Source of the DNA: Monilinia fructicola
Lineage: Eukaryota > Ascomycota > Leotiomycetes > Helotiales > Sclerotiniaceae
NCBI GenBank assembly: GCA_008692225.1
Contig: VICG01000002.1
Location: forward strand, 822,001-886,000
DNA: 64,000 bases
Direction of reading: 5' to 3'
The notes beneath the pieces are model-generated. The model made no database searches and was not told the DNA's origin. It worked only from the letters and a program-made list of their open reading frames with translations. Every line of letters begins with the position of its first letter. The first letter of the stretch is position 1. A program made the translations under genes and the position numbers. Below, in pieces: positions 46,973 through 57,589 of this stretch.

Positions 46973-48992
46973 CTTAGCGTTGTTTTGGGTCAATGCCAGG
47001 CTAAAAATTTAATCGAAAACGTGTCAATACAGGAAACGTGTTTTTATATATTTAAATATTCAAAAATTAATAATAAATTAATAAATCAATATTATATTGT
47101 AAAAAAATACTTTAAAAAAGTTGTAAAACTAAAAAGGCAATTATGCTTTTTACAAAAAACTTCAAGAATCGAAGTTTTTATAGGCGTATAGTAAATTATA
47201 ATCAATATCAATGGAAAAACCTTCTTTATGTAAAAAGCAGTTAATTAATAATACCGTTTTTCTATATGTATTATAAAAAGAATATGGTAGAAAGTGTATA
47301 AAAAGTTGATTAAGTTGGTATATGTAATAAATACAATTGACTTTTTTTGATGAATATATTAAACGTTTAAAATAAGGGTGGTAGGGGGGACATAATCTAT
47401 TTTCTTTTTTATTAGCGAAAAAAGGTTGTTGAAAATGGTTATAGTATTTTAAGAGTTTAAAAAATTAAATATTTTTAATATATATCAAATTAAAATGTAA
47501 TATATAAAAAAGAGTTAAAAAAATTTTTTATTTTATATTATTATGTATAAGGTTTATTTTATTTATTTTTTACTATTAAATAAACCTAATTTAATTATAG
47601 TTATATAGGAAATACAAGTTGTATGAGTAAAAGTTTTTAAATCTGTATTAAAAATAAATCCTAGTTTAGTTATATTTATTAATATTGCTTTTATATAATT
47701 TTATAAATTTAAAAAAAAAAAAGTATAGTTAATCTTTGATGAATACAATTATAAAGATGTTATACAATTTATAAATTCGAATAAAAACTATAGTTATAAA
47801 CAATTTTTTTGGTGGAATATATTATATTTATTGTTTTAGCTTTTGTATAGTTTTTTTTAATTGAAATAAAGCAAAAGAAAAACCAGGTAAATAAGTATAT
47901 AAATAATTTTAATTAATAAAAGAATATATAGAATAGATTGGTATTTGAGAGTGTTAAAGTATAAAAAAAAGAGAGTATTAAAAAAGGAATATTAGAAAAT
48001 ATAGTTTATTAGCTAATAAGAAGAAATATATTATAAATAAAAAAATTTAAAAAAGATGATTAATTGAAGGGGGGGTAAATTGGTATTATTTTTATTTTTA
48101 GGTATTTAAAGCTTTATTTAATCTTTTAATATAAAAAAATTTAATTTAAGTATTTTATTTTTTAATTTTATAATAAATAATATAGTAGTATATAATAGTA
48201 GTTATACAAAATTCTATTTTAAACTTGATAAAATAGCTTAATTTTTATAGTTATCTTAATCTTTAGATTTTAACCTTATTAAGCAAATATAGTATTATAT
48301 ATATACTCAAATTTAAAAAAGGAGATTTTAAAGTATATACTTTTGAAATAATATAAAGATAATAAAAGCGTAAAAAAAGAAATAATTGAAAATTCCTTAA
48401 AATTTTATTGATATTATTATTTTTATATATTATAGAAGTATACAAATTAATTATAGAATATAATAGAAATAACAATTTTTATAATTAATCCTTTTTTTAA
48501 TTTATTATTTTTATTAATCTAAAAATCTTTTTATAATATAAATTACCTTCTTTGGTTTATTAAAAACTTTTAATAAAATTAATTATTCTAGCTTTTTTAA
48601 TTTTAACGTTTTAAAATTTTATATTCTTTACCTAACTAATAAAAAAACCCTTTAAATTTATTATAGTAATATTAATTTAATTGATATTATTTGAAACCTT
48701 TTCTATTAAATAAAAAGTATTATTAAATTGAGAAAGTTAATAAGAAAAAAAAAAGTTATTTAAAGATTCTATTTAAAATTAATTAGCTTATATTAATAAT
48801 TTGGAAATAGTTATATTTTTTACAAATAAACCTAATATATAAAATCATTTTTCAGAATTCGAATAATATAATTTTTTTAAGGGTAGAACGTATTATAATA
48901 TAAATTTATATAGTAATGTATTTGTAGTTAAAAAAATTATAATTTGAAATTCTTGTTTAAATGATTTAGCATTGATCCAAAACAACGCTAAG
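46973..48992. mobile_element. Degraded 2.0-kb TIR element, extremely AT-rich
   Basis: The left end (46973 onward) begins CTTAGCGTTGTTTTGGGTCA. The right end, read in reverse complement from 48992, begins CTTAGCGTTGTTTTGGATCA. TA lies just outside both ends. The interior is almost wholly A/T with no usable frame, and the TIR differences are G-to-A or C-to-T, the pattern expected of repeat-induced point mutation. Size, TA target and TIRs suggest a former Tc1/mariner/pogo-like autonomous element. The same TIR family bounds the 251-bp element at 49896-50146. Confidence 0.8.
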
Positions 48993-49895
48993 TATAATGT
49001 ATCTTGTAACAAGAAAATCACAATTGAGTGAATGAATGATTATAATCTTCCTTTCTCATTGACGCACTAGGGAGGTATCTACCTACTTACCTCGTATCTA
49101 TCAAGGTAAGATCTGGCATTGCATCGATCATATCACCATCTCTCTCACCTCATCATACTCATCCCATCCGGAAAGGTGCATATCACATTTGTACCTGCTC
49201 ATCTTGAAGCTATTGCTTCATCATACAGTATGCGAATCCGGTACACCAAAATACCAATATCAACCACCCCCCCACGCCAAGTCTGTCAAAATCCTAACGC
49301 TTTACCACGCAGCATATTCCTACATCTGCCAAGAAACTTTCCATCCATCATCATCATCATCTCATCCAAACATCGACAACAAGAATCGTGGAATCCCAAA
49401 GCTTGAGTTGACCACTATCGAACCACTCCTAACAGCACCATCCATCCATTAGCACCCCATCCCATCCCATCATTACCACATTCCGCATCAATCGCACAAC
49501 ACTCGTACCTCCAAGTATACAGTCAATAATGACAAATCCCCCCCATTTCTCCCGACAAACACAAGCACGCACGAAAGCACCTCCTAATCAATGGCAATGA
49601 TCATCCACCCAAGATCCGCAAGCCCAAACGCAGCACAACCATGAAGCATCCGCTTCCGCAGTAAATCAACTAGCCCTGGAGAACTACTGTTGGTTACTGT
49701 ACGCTCGCCCAACGCTAACGCCACATTCTAGCACATCATAGTGGAAACGTACACAGCCACATTTGAACCCCTGGCACCAAAGAATCATCCTTCTAGAATA
49801 CTGTAGTGCAGTCCGCGGTGCAGTAGAATCCAACCATCAGAACAAGGCTGATGAGTACCGATATTACCTCGGGATAGCGATCTTGGCTCTAACTA
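48993..49895. other. Normal-composition spacer between two related elements
   Basis: About 900 bp of ordinary GC content between the AT-rich elements. Short frames such as 49119-49452 have no domain. It may be ancestral host sequence into which both elements inserted. Confidence 0.5.
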
Positions 49896-50146
49896 CTTGG
49901 CGTTGTTTTGGGTTAATGCCGGGCTAAAAATCTACAAAATAGTATATCTTTTAAATTCTTTTTTATATATTATAAAACTTCCATTTTTAAGAATTCAAAT
50001 ATACTAAACGTTTATTCTTTAACTTAATAATGCTGTAAATCATTATTTATAATTTTTAATTGATATGTTGATTTATTATAATTTTTGAAAATAAGTTTCG
50101 TTTTCAGTTAATTTTTAGCCCGGCATTGACCCAAAACAACGCCAAG
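49896..50146. mobile_element. 251-bp MITE related to the adjacent 2.0-kb element
   Basis: The left end begins CTTGGCGTTGTTTTGGGTTA. The right end in reverse complement begins CTTGGCGTTGTTTTGGGTCA. The match continues through the GCCGGGCTAAAAAT block, about 36 bp with one mismatch. TA flanks both sides (49894-49895 and 50147-50148). The AT-rich core has no coding capacity. Its TIRs are cleaner than those of the 2.0-kb copy, so it is a younger or less mutated non-autonomous derivative. Confidence 0.9.
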
Positions 50147-50940
50147 TATATCCTCCGTATAGTAGGATTATTATTTATATTAATATACTATAATATATAT
50201 CGGTTAGCTCGTTATAATATATAATATTGCTTAAGGCAAATATATATATACATATTAGCGTATTTTAAAATAGATTATTTAAAATAGATTATCTAATCTA
50301 TTTTAAAATAGATTATTTAAAATAGATTATCTAATCTATTTTAAAATAGATTATTTAAAATAGATTATCTAATCTATTTTAAATAAGAGTAAAATATTTT
50401 AAATAAGTCTTAAAACTAAAGATTAAGAATATTTTTAAATAAATATTAAAAGTATTTTAAAAGGTAAAATATAAATTTAATTAAATAATTAAGAAAAGTC
50501 TTTAATACTTATTAAGTATATTTTTAAAAAGTCTTTTATACTTATTAGGTATATCTTTAAAATCTATTTATATTCTTAATTAATAATATTATTTACTTAA
50601 ACTAATTAATATTATTTATTTTTAATATATTAAATAAAATAACTTAATCTAATTAATTAAATCGATATAATTTATTAAAAATCTCTTATAAAAACGAATT
50701 CTTATTTCTATTTAAAAATTCTTTAAATTATATTCTACTTTATTTTATTTTAATAATCTTATTAAATAAAAAAAAAGTAAAAAAATAATATAATTATATA
50801 CATCGTATATAATATATTTAATATAATATTTTTATATTATAACGCTTTTTAAACGCTTTTTAAGCGTCATAATATAAAAACATATATATATTAGTTCAAA
50901 TATATAAATTATATAACCCTATCGTATAGTAAGCTTATAA
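50147..50940. repeat. AT-rich island without coding capacity (probable RIP relic)
   Basis: About 800 bp of almost pure A/T follows the MITE. It includes the 38-bp tandem repeat and a self-complementary AACGCTTTTTAAACGC / TTTTAAGCGT block at 50840-50870. Composition returns sharply to normal at about 50940. No TIR pair could be matched, so its origin is unresolved. Confidence 0.65.
50261..50378. repeat. 38-bp tandem repeat, three copies, palindromic core
   Basis: The unit starts TATTTTAAAATAGATTATTT and ends AATAGATTATCTAATC. It is repeated three times almost without change, and a partial fourth copy decays. AGATTATCTAATCT inside the unit is an imperfect palindrome. Confidence 0.88.
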
Positions 50941-52974
50941 GATTGTGGCGGGTGAGGATTCAAGTTCGGGCGTACAGTAGATGATCAAACTATGTAATCT
51001 TCTGTACCGAGCATGTACGGAGTACAACGAATGGATGGTAATTATGCTTGCTAATGCATTATGTACGTGTACACTGTCCACTGTCCACTCAATTATACAC
51101 TGCACTCCCGTACCAGCAATGAATTATCCCCCGATGCAAAACTTCCTCTCCTTTCTTCACCGTTCGCGGATCTCGTCATGACGACTCATGCCATGAGTCA
51201 CCCACCATTCAAGATCGAGGAGCTCACATGACGCCGCGTCGATGTTGGCCATTCGAGGATTTTGGGCATGCGCTGCGGTACGGTACCGGACCTGGGTCCT
51301 GAGTCCTGGCTCCTGGGGGGGAGGGGAGCTGGTCGTGGGAGCAAAACCCGATGGTCCGAAAGTTCGGGCGGATCTGGTACAGTCAGTAAGTAAGCTTACC
51401 TTACCTTACCGCTGTTTTGTGGTGAGAGTCTGGACTCCCACGGACCGATTTTTGACTTTTTTGTTGTACTGTAAGATATTAAGATCTTACCTTTGGTTTG
51501 GAGGAAGAATGGATGGAAGAATAGATGGATGGATGGGGTTGATCTTTGCAGCGGGGTCTTTTTCTTCGTTAGAGATTTTCTACTGTACATGTCGATGGAA
51601 AGGAAAAGAAGATATCGGAAGGATGGAGCATCACACAGAAGATTGGAGATCCAGTACCACCTGCACATTCAACGCCTCCGAATGGTTGATATACATTGTC
51701 TGTAGTTCGACGTGGTATCAACCACTCAGTGTATAATGCTGCAATACGAGTACCTCAGATTCGATGCTACAATACAGACAGACTCAACACCGTATTGCCA
51801 CTTGCTCACATTCCCCATATCCCTTCCCTTCGCCCCCTCGCCCGCCCAGGCCTCAAAACTCCGGGATTCAATGACGAGTCCCAAAAATATCAATTCGAAT
51901 CTGAGGTTGAGATCTAAAGCTACGAGGTGTCTGTCCATATATTGCTTATCACATCGGCACGTACTTTTTTATATTTGACAAACTCCAAATTTGGAGCTGT
52001 GAGCTTTGAGCTTTGGTCTCTGAATCCATGGTTGGCACATACTGTATATATACCTAGGTATATATATATATGTATACATATAAGCTCGTCCTGCAATTAC
52101 CATACCATACCATACCATACCATAGCGCAATAACCTACCCTAGATAATAGATCTTTCCAATGATGAAACCCTGTCTCCACACCTCCATAGCCCTTCACTA
52201 TCACCATCACCAAACCCAAACCCAAACCCAAACCCATCACAACTCCCAAATACACCCCCCACCCAATAGAATCCCCATTTCCAGCAATCCCCTCCCCTCC
52301 CCAAAAGACTTTTTTACAGCCTAGAACAGATAGCGCCAGAGACAGTATGAATAGCACGGCAAAAGCAAACCAAAGGGGAAAAAAACGAAAACGACAGAAA
52401 CGCATGAATTCTCTCCAGCCTGCGTTTTTGCCAGGAAGGCATTACTGCTTTACGGATGTGAGGTGCTACGGCGAGGGGACGACGGGCGTGGTGGGATTTG
52501 AGAGGAATGGGGATGGAGAGGACGGTGAAAGATTGATGTCTCTTGTGTATGATATCTGGTGGCGCTTCCGGGTGGACGTCGTGATTCTCCTTACTTGTTG
52601 ATGGGGGGTAGAGAATTGAAGGGGGGCAAGATATGAAGAGGATAAGGACAAGGACAAGAACAGGAGCAAAAGCAAAAGCAAAAGCAAAAGCAAAAGCAAA
52701 AGCAAAAGCAAAAGCAAAAGCAAAAGCAAAAGCAGCACAAGCACAATCTCAATCTAGCATTCACATCACAAAACGCATCACGTCAAGCCCACGAGCCGCG
52801 TGCGAGAGCGTGAAGAAAGGTTTAAAAAAGTCTCGTTGGTCAAATATCTATCTATGTACAAGAAAGTGGAACTTCTCACGCATGCAAATCTTCTACACGC
52901 CATCGATGCCCGTCTCCCATCTCCGTGCGGTGCACGAGGTGGTGCGCAAGCGAGGGGTCGTTCTCCAGGAGCGC
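50941..52974. other. Gene-free region downstream of the LPMO gene
   Basis: About 2 kb. Open frames at 51242-51736 (+) and 52097-52405 (-) lack recognisable domains. The second is hydrophobic but rides on a CCCAAA repeat. A GCAAAA repeat lies at 52666-52731, and TACCATACCATACC units at 52100-52124. TACGGAGTAC occurs at about 51016. Confidence 0.5.
52666..52731. repeat. GCAAAA hexanucleotide repeat, 11 copies
   Basis: Eleven perfect GCAAAA units preceded by AGGACA-type units. Any frame through it encodes poly-KAKA or poly-Leu, so those frames should be treated as artefacts. Confidence 0.92.
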
Positions 52975-53864
52975 TTATGCGTCACAGCTATCGTCGTCCT
53001 CGGCGGGGGCAGAGGTCTCGACGGCGGGGGCGCTGTATGTGGTGCTAGGCTTTACCACGGTGGCGAGGGTGGGTGGGGAGCGCGGAGAAAGAGGTGCTTT
53101 GGATGGCGCTGGAGGAGGCGGGGGTGGAGATTGCGGCGACGGAGCTGGATGCTGCGACAGAAGAGGGTGCCGCGACGGAAGATGCGGCGGCGGATGAGGA
53201 TGCGGCGACAGTCGAAGATGCGGCAGCGGTGGAAGAAGCAACGCTGGAAGCGGCTGCAGAGGATGAGGAGCCAGTGGAAGATCCTCCGCCGACGGTGAAA
53301 TCAACGCAGGATTCATAGGTTTGATCAATCGAAGCGGCGTTCCACCAATGTTGAATGACGCAATCACCAGCCTTTGCACATTTGCTACCGAGATCCTCAG
53401 GAATGGTAACGCTGAAAGATGTTTCGTTGGCCTTTACACCCGTGGCAGTGGATGCGAAAGTGGGCCAGTAAGCCAACTGTTTTGATAACCGTGTTGCTCG
53501 CCGTGTCGACGACGGAAACGTTGGCAGTTCCGGTGTGGGGCGCGGCAACGTTGAAGGTAAATGGGACGACCTGTCCTCCGGTATAGCTTTGCACCTTGTT
53601 CGTGTTGTCGGCGAATTTGTAGCCCTTGCAGAGCCAGATCTGACACTCGGCGGCGTTGTAGTCGCTTTGCGACGCGGCGACTTGGAGCATGCCTTGGATG
53701 TTTCCGTTGTGGTCCGAGGCTTGGTTCACTTCGACTTGTTGGCCACAGGCGGCTGCCATGGCGGGTCCTGGAACACGGGGTGCGGGAGTGAGGATACTAC
53801 CGTGGGCTGAGACGGAGGAGATGAGGCCGGCGGCCGAGAGGAGGATTGCTGATGTGTATTGCAT
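52975..53864 (-). CDS. Secreted AA16-like lytic polysaccharide monooxygenase with Ser/Ala-rich tail (frame breaks)
   Basis: Probable copper-dependent extracellular oxidase of polysaccharides. The start MQYTSAILLSAAGLISSVSA is a signal peptide, and cleavage would expose His21, the N-terminal ligand of the histidine brace. The core has LTPAPRVPGPAMAAACGQQ, DHNGNIQGMLQV, AECQIWLCKGYKF and VAAPHTGTANVSVVDTA, with His at mature position 90 as second-ligand candidate. After a frame change come FSVTIPEDLGSKC, GDCVIQHWWNA and IDQTYESCVDFTVG. The change sits at four A on the coding strand (53480-53483); three A would join IK to QLAYWP. A Ser/Ala/Pro linker follows, and a second likely one-base shift near 53066-53079 would extend it to AETSAPAEDDDSCDA-like residues ending at 52975; otherwise it stops at 53045. 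AA16 assignment is by these blocks. Confidence 0.78.
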
Positions 53865-55521
53865 CTTGATGAATTTGATGTTTATCGTCGAGATAAATTT
53901 TGGTTCAGAGAGAGAGTGAGAGAGATGGAATTTCTTGTATGAATCGATAAATTGATCGAGCGAAATCTACCAGAACTAGCTGGGTGAATGAATGTATGAA
54001 ATTGTTTGAAAGAATGTGAGGGCGACTTTGCACCGAGAAAAAGAATGTATGATGTGAACGAAGAAAGACGTGATGAACAAACACAAGAGTACAAACGGCC
54101 TTTCCTCCTTCACGGGGAAGAAAGCTACTTATATGAAAAGCACCCCTCACAATGCGAAACTCCCAAACCCTTCATGCAAGCCTTCTAAATTTCGTTTAAG
54201 CAAAAAGAGGAGTGAGCAGGTGGACCAACACCATCACACACCTCATCCAAATCAAGCATCGAGTCATCGACCCATCCCTCAATCCTATCATCTCCAAGCC
54301 CCAACCGTAATTCGCCATATGACAGGAAGCCCAAACCCAAAATGAGGGAACTTTGGATGCAGATATATTAACCCCTTCTCTCGAGTGTCCTCCACCCATG
54401 TACCATCCAATCTATATGGTCCAAAGGTCCAAACGCCCCGATTGCCAGGGCCACACTGGAGTCCCATCACCCACTCGAAGCAAATAGAGTAGCGCGCCGT
54501 TCCAAACAAGGCGACTCGCCCAATCTGCGCCCTTCCCATTCGCAAAAACCATCCAAAAGCAATTTTTCCGAAGGGGAAAATGAAAGAAAGGAGCTAAACG
54601 TTAAAATTGAGGAACCGCCAATTAATTTACGTGGAACATGGAAACCAGGTTCGTCGGCTATAAATCCCCATCACATCGCTTCGTCCAAGAGAATAGTGGG
54701 CTACTCTTTATGCGATTGGAAGAATTAGACTGGGATGATCGGTACAGACGCCGATGGGATGAAACGAGGCCAGGGGAGGGAGTTTGAGATGAGATGAGAC
54801 GAGATGGAAAGTTTGTTTATATGTACTCCGTATGTATGTGCGAATTGACAATCTGACATACCGTGGACTCGAGTAGTTCTACTGTATCTACTGTATCTAC
54901 TGTATCCATGGATCTCCTGTATCCATCTCCTGTATCCATATGCCGCGGATCTCGGAAAGAAACTAATTGCTCCCTCCATCTGTCATTCATTCAGTGTTGA
55001 CGGGTATCCGTGCGTTACGTCATTCCCCCAATCTATACTAATCAGTAAAGTCCCGGGTTAAGATTTACATTTGAAACGAGAAGCCGTTGGAAGGTTTAGA
55101 ACCTCGAAAAACTAATCAAGAAAAGCTTTCATACTAATAAGGGGAAGACAACATATTTCTCCTTTTGAAGTGTTCACCATAAAGTATAAACATACACTTC
55201 GACCATATGTGTAACACTGCACGGATCCTATTTCTTCTTCTTCTCCTTCCTTCCCTTCTGTCGTTCCTGTTTTAAATCTCTCATCACGCCGTGACAATGA
55301 ACGAAACCACCTTTCTTCCTTTCTATCTTTCTCAATTCTGATGAATACTTACATATTTCTATTTCCCAAGCACTACAAACTAATCGCACCAACTACACAA
55401 TTCCACTCCATGAATCCTCTTCTACTTGCAAGTCCACTCCACCCTAGGACCAGATGGACATGTGGACATGAAAAAAAAGTCCAAACTCCAAAACTCTCCC
55501 GCCCCAACCCCAATCCATAAA
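53865..55521. other. LPMO promoter and upstream spacer
   Basis: About 1.65 kb between the LPMO start and the stop of the next minus-strand gene. Near 54824 is TACTCCGTA, and near 54885-54945 CTGTATCTA/CTGTATCCATGG units repeat. No gene is supported. Confidence 0.5.
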
Positions 55522-57137
55522 TCATTGATTGGGACAAGCATCTAAATCCACCAAATCTGACAACTCCGACAAGTCCAAAGGCTTAACCTGAACATCCGCA
55601 TCATCCCAAAACCCCCCCATAAACTCCTCCAAAGCGTCCTCTTCCTTCCCATCGGGATTCTTCGCGCTCCAAGTGGGCCAAAAGGCTTGCTTGAAAGTTT
55701 CTTGTGCGCCTACGCCAGGGTGTTTTTCAACATAGTCGTTGACTTTCAACATGTAAACCATGGATTCTTTCTCTCGCCCTCTTCCTGTTCCATCTCGCCG
55801 CGAATCTCTTCCATCTCCTCGGCATCGAAATATTCATCGTAGGTGTAGCTTTCCCCGTTAACATAGTGGATCCCATTTTGTTCGAGGAGGACTTCGTAGT
55901 CTGTTTCCATTTTCAGATTGTCCCACTGAGAAATATAACGATTAGTCATCGATGGTCCACCCATATGACCTAGTATGCAAGAATGGCCCGAAAAGGGGGG
56001 ATGCTCAGATGGTCCAGGGAGTATCTTAGCCGAACAAGAGGAGATTTGAGCGGGGGGTGTTTTTCTCACCTTAACTAGAGATTCATGATCACCATCCCAA
56101 TCAATGAGGTGTCGACCTTTGGGGAAAACAAGATCATCAATGGTACAAAGCTCTCGGAGAAGTTCTTGGTATTCAGGATCGGTCAGTGGTAAACGTCGTA
56201 TGATACCATTTGGAGCCCAACTAAACAACACTAGTTAATATATCTCGATTTCGTAAATAAGGTGTTACATTGACTAACGTGAGAAACGATGAAGTAGATG
56301 CCAGATGCCACACGATATCTTCCAATTGTTTTGCGGACATCAGAGTCATTCTGCGACTGCTCGTTGCAACACCGCCCTTCTTGACATCAGCGTTATAAGC
56401 CGCAAGAAAATCCTCGGCGCTAAAGTCCCAAAAGACTGGAAGCAACCACATTGGATCCGACGATTTCGTGCTATTGCGTAACATTCTGAGTTGATTGAGA
56501 GTCAAAATGAAATCCGTGACATTGCCAATTTCCGCATTGTTCCGCTGCGGCTTCAACGGGGTGAGATCCGTCTTGGGCCAGCTTGATGCGTGAAGTTGAA
56601 TGGAACCGCGATAGGTCGAGGTTTCTCCCCATTTCCTGCCCTCGGGCTTGAACCTTACATCGTGTCAGCATCCGCGCCTGGGAGGGGGGGTCGTAGGAAT
56701 TACCTGAAAAGATACGGCATCGCTTCGCAATTAAGTAGATATGCGCGCCATTCTTGAGCACTGATTGCCAGTCCACCCAGTCGCAAGATGTAATCACGCT
56801 GCGCATGTCGTTAGCCTTATACCATCATCGATATCAATGCCACAATCTAGAGCTTGAAATGGAATTGATTTCCTACCAAGAGATGCTCTGGCATCAGAAA
56901 ACACATTGTGTGGAGGGCCAGCTGTCTGCGATTATCAATTAAATACGTGCTTATCTCGTCAAACCGAGGACATGAAGGTAGATCGTGATCTCCTGGTTCG
57001 ATACTCTTATAAAGGCTTTCAGCTTGAGCGCGTACTTCTAAGCTGGGTGATGGTCGGCGAAAAACACGAGCCTTCATCGCAATGTTTTGAACTCGCCGAC
57101 GCCTGTGAAGGGGCTGTGAACCTTCCAATCTATCCAT
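55522..57137 (-). CDS. Uncharacterised protein, about 428 residues (one-base frame break)
   Basis: Not recognised. Five exons fit: 56877-57137, 56704-56798, 56279-56653, 56070-56220 and 55522-55925. Introns are 78, 50, 58 and 144 bp, all in phase. Blocks: FDEISTYLIDNRRQLALHTM, RDYILRLGGLAISAQEWRAY, YLFRFKPEGRKWGETSTYRG, LLPVFWDFSAEDFLAAYNAD, PLTDPEYQELLREL, HLIDWDGDHESLVKWDNLKM and a final acidic helix ending DLVDLDACPNQ. The last exon breaks frame at three A on the coding strand (55768-55770); four A would join GEMEQEEGERK to ESMVYMLKVNDYVEKHPG. The start at 57137 is the first Met of the open frame and is uncertain. It lies head-to-tail with the putative zincin, so co-regulation is possible. 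No signal peptide or membrane helix is seen. Confidence 0.6.
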
Positions 57138-57589
57138 ACCCAGCCCGGGATGCCGTTTATTTCTTGGAATCCCCTTGAATTCGACCCATGGAAGCCTTTT
57201 TTCGGGGGGACGTTCGCCACTTTTGTTTACTCTGTATTCTGTACCAACGACTTTGGTATACTGCAGAGTTTGAGCTCCATATCTGTTTTTGTCGGCTCTT
57301 GCTTGACTTGGATAACGCTAGATGGACTTACTTTTTAACAAAGACTTGAAATCTGCCTTTACTTCCCATATTCACTAAGATACGTTAATATGTTTGTGAG
57401 TGGTACCCATTGGAGGTTTGAGATAGAGAGTGTAGTCTCAAGGGAATAAGCCAAAATAGAAGCGATCCCAGAACAGCAAGACGAGTACAGCGAAATGGAA
57501 GTTGATTATAAGGTACTTACAATACCAGGGGATGGGAATAGGCCAAAGCTTAACATTCTGGAAGTTCTTTCAAGGCAGGGCGCCGAGTT

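Noticed and set aside
52097..52744. Minus-strand frames with poly-Leu and a multi-helix hydrophobic stretch (52097-52405, 52466-52744)
   Set aside because: The poly-Leu part is the GCAAAA repeat and the Gly/Leu part overlaps CCCAAA units. No domain, no clear splice model joining them.
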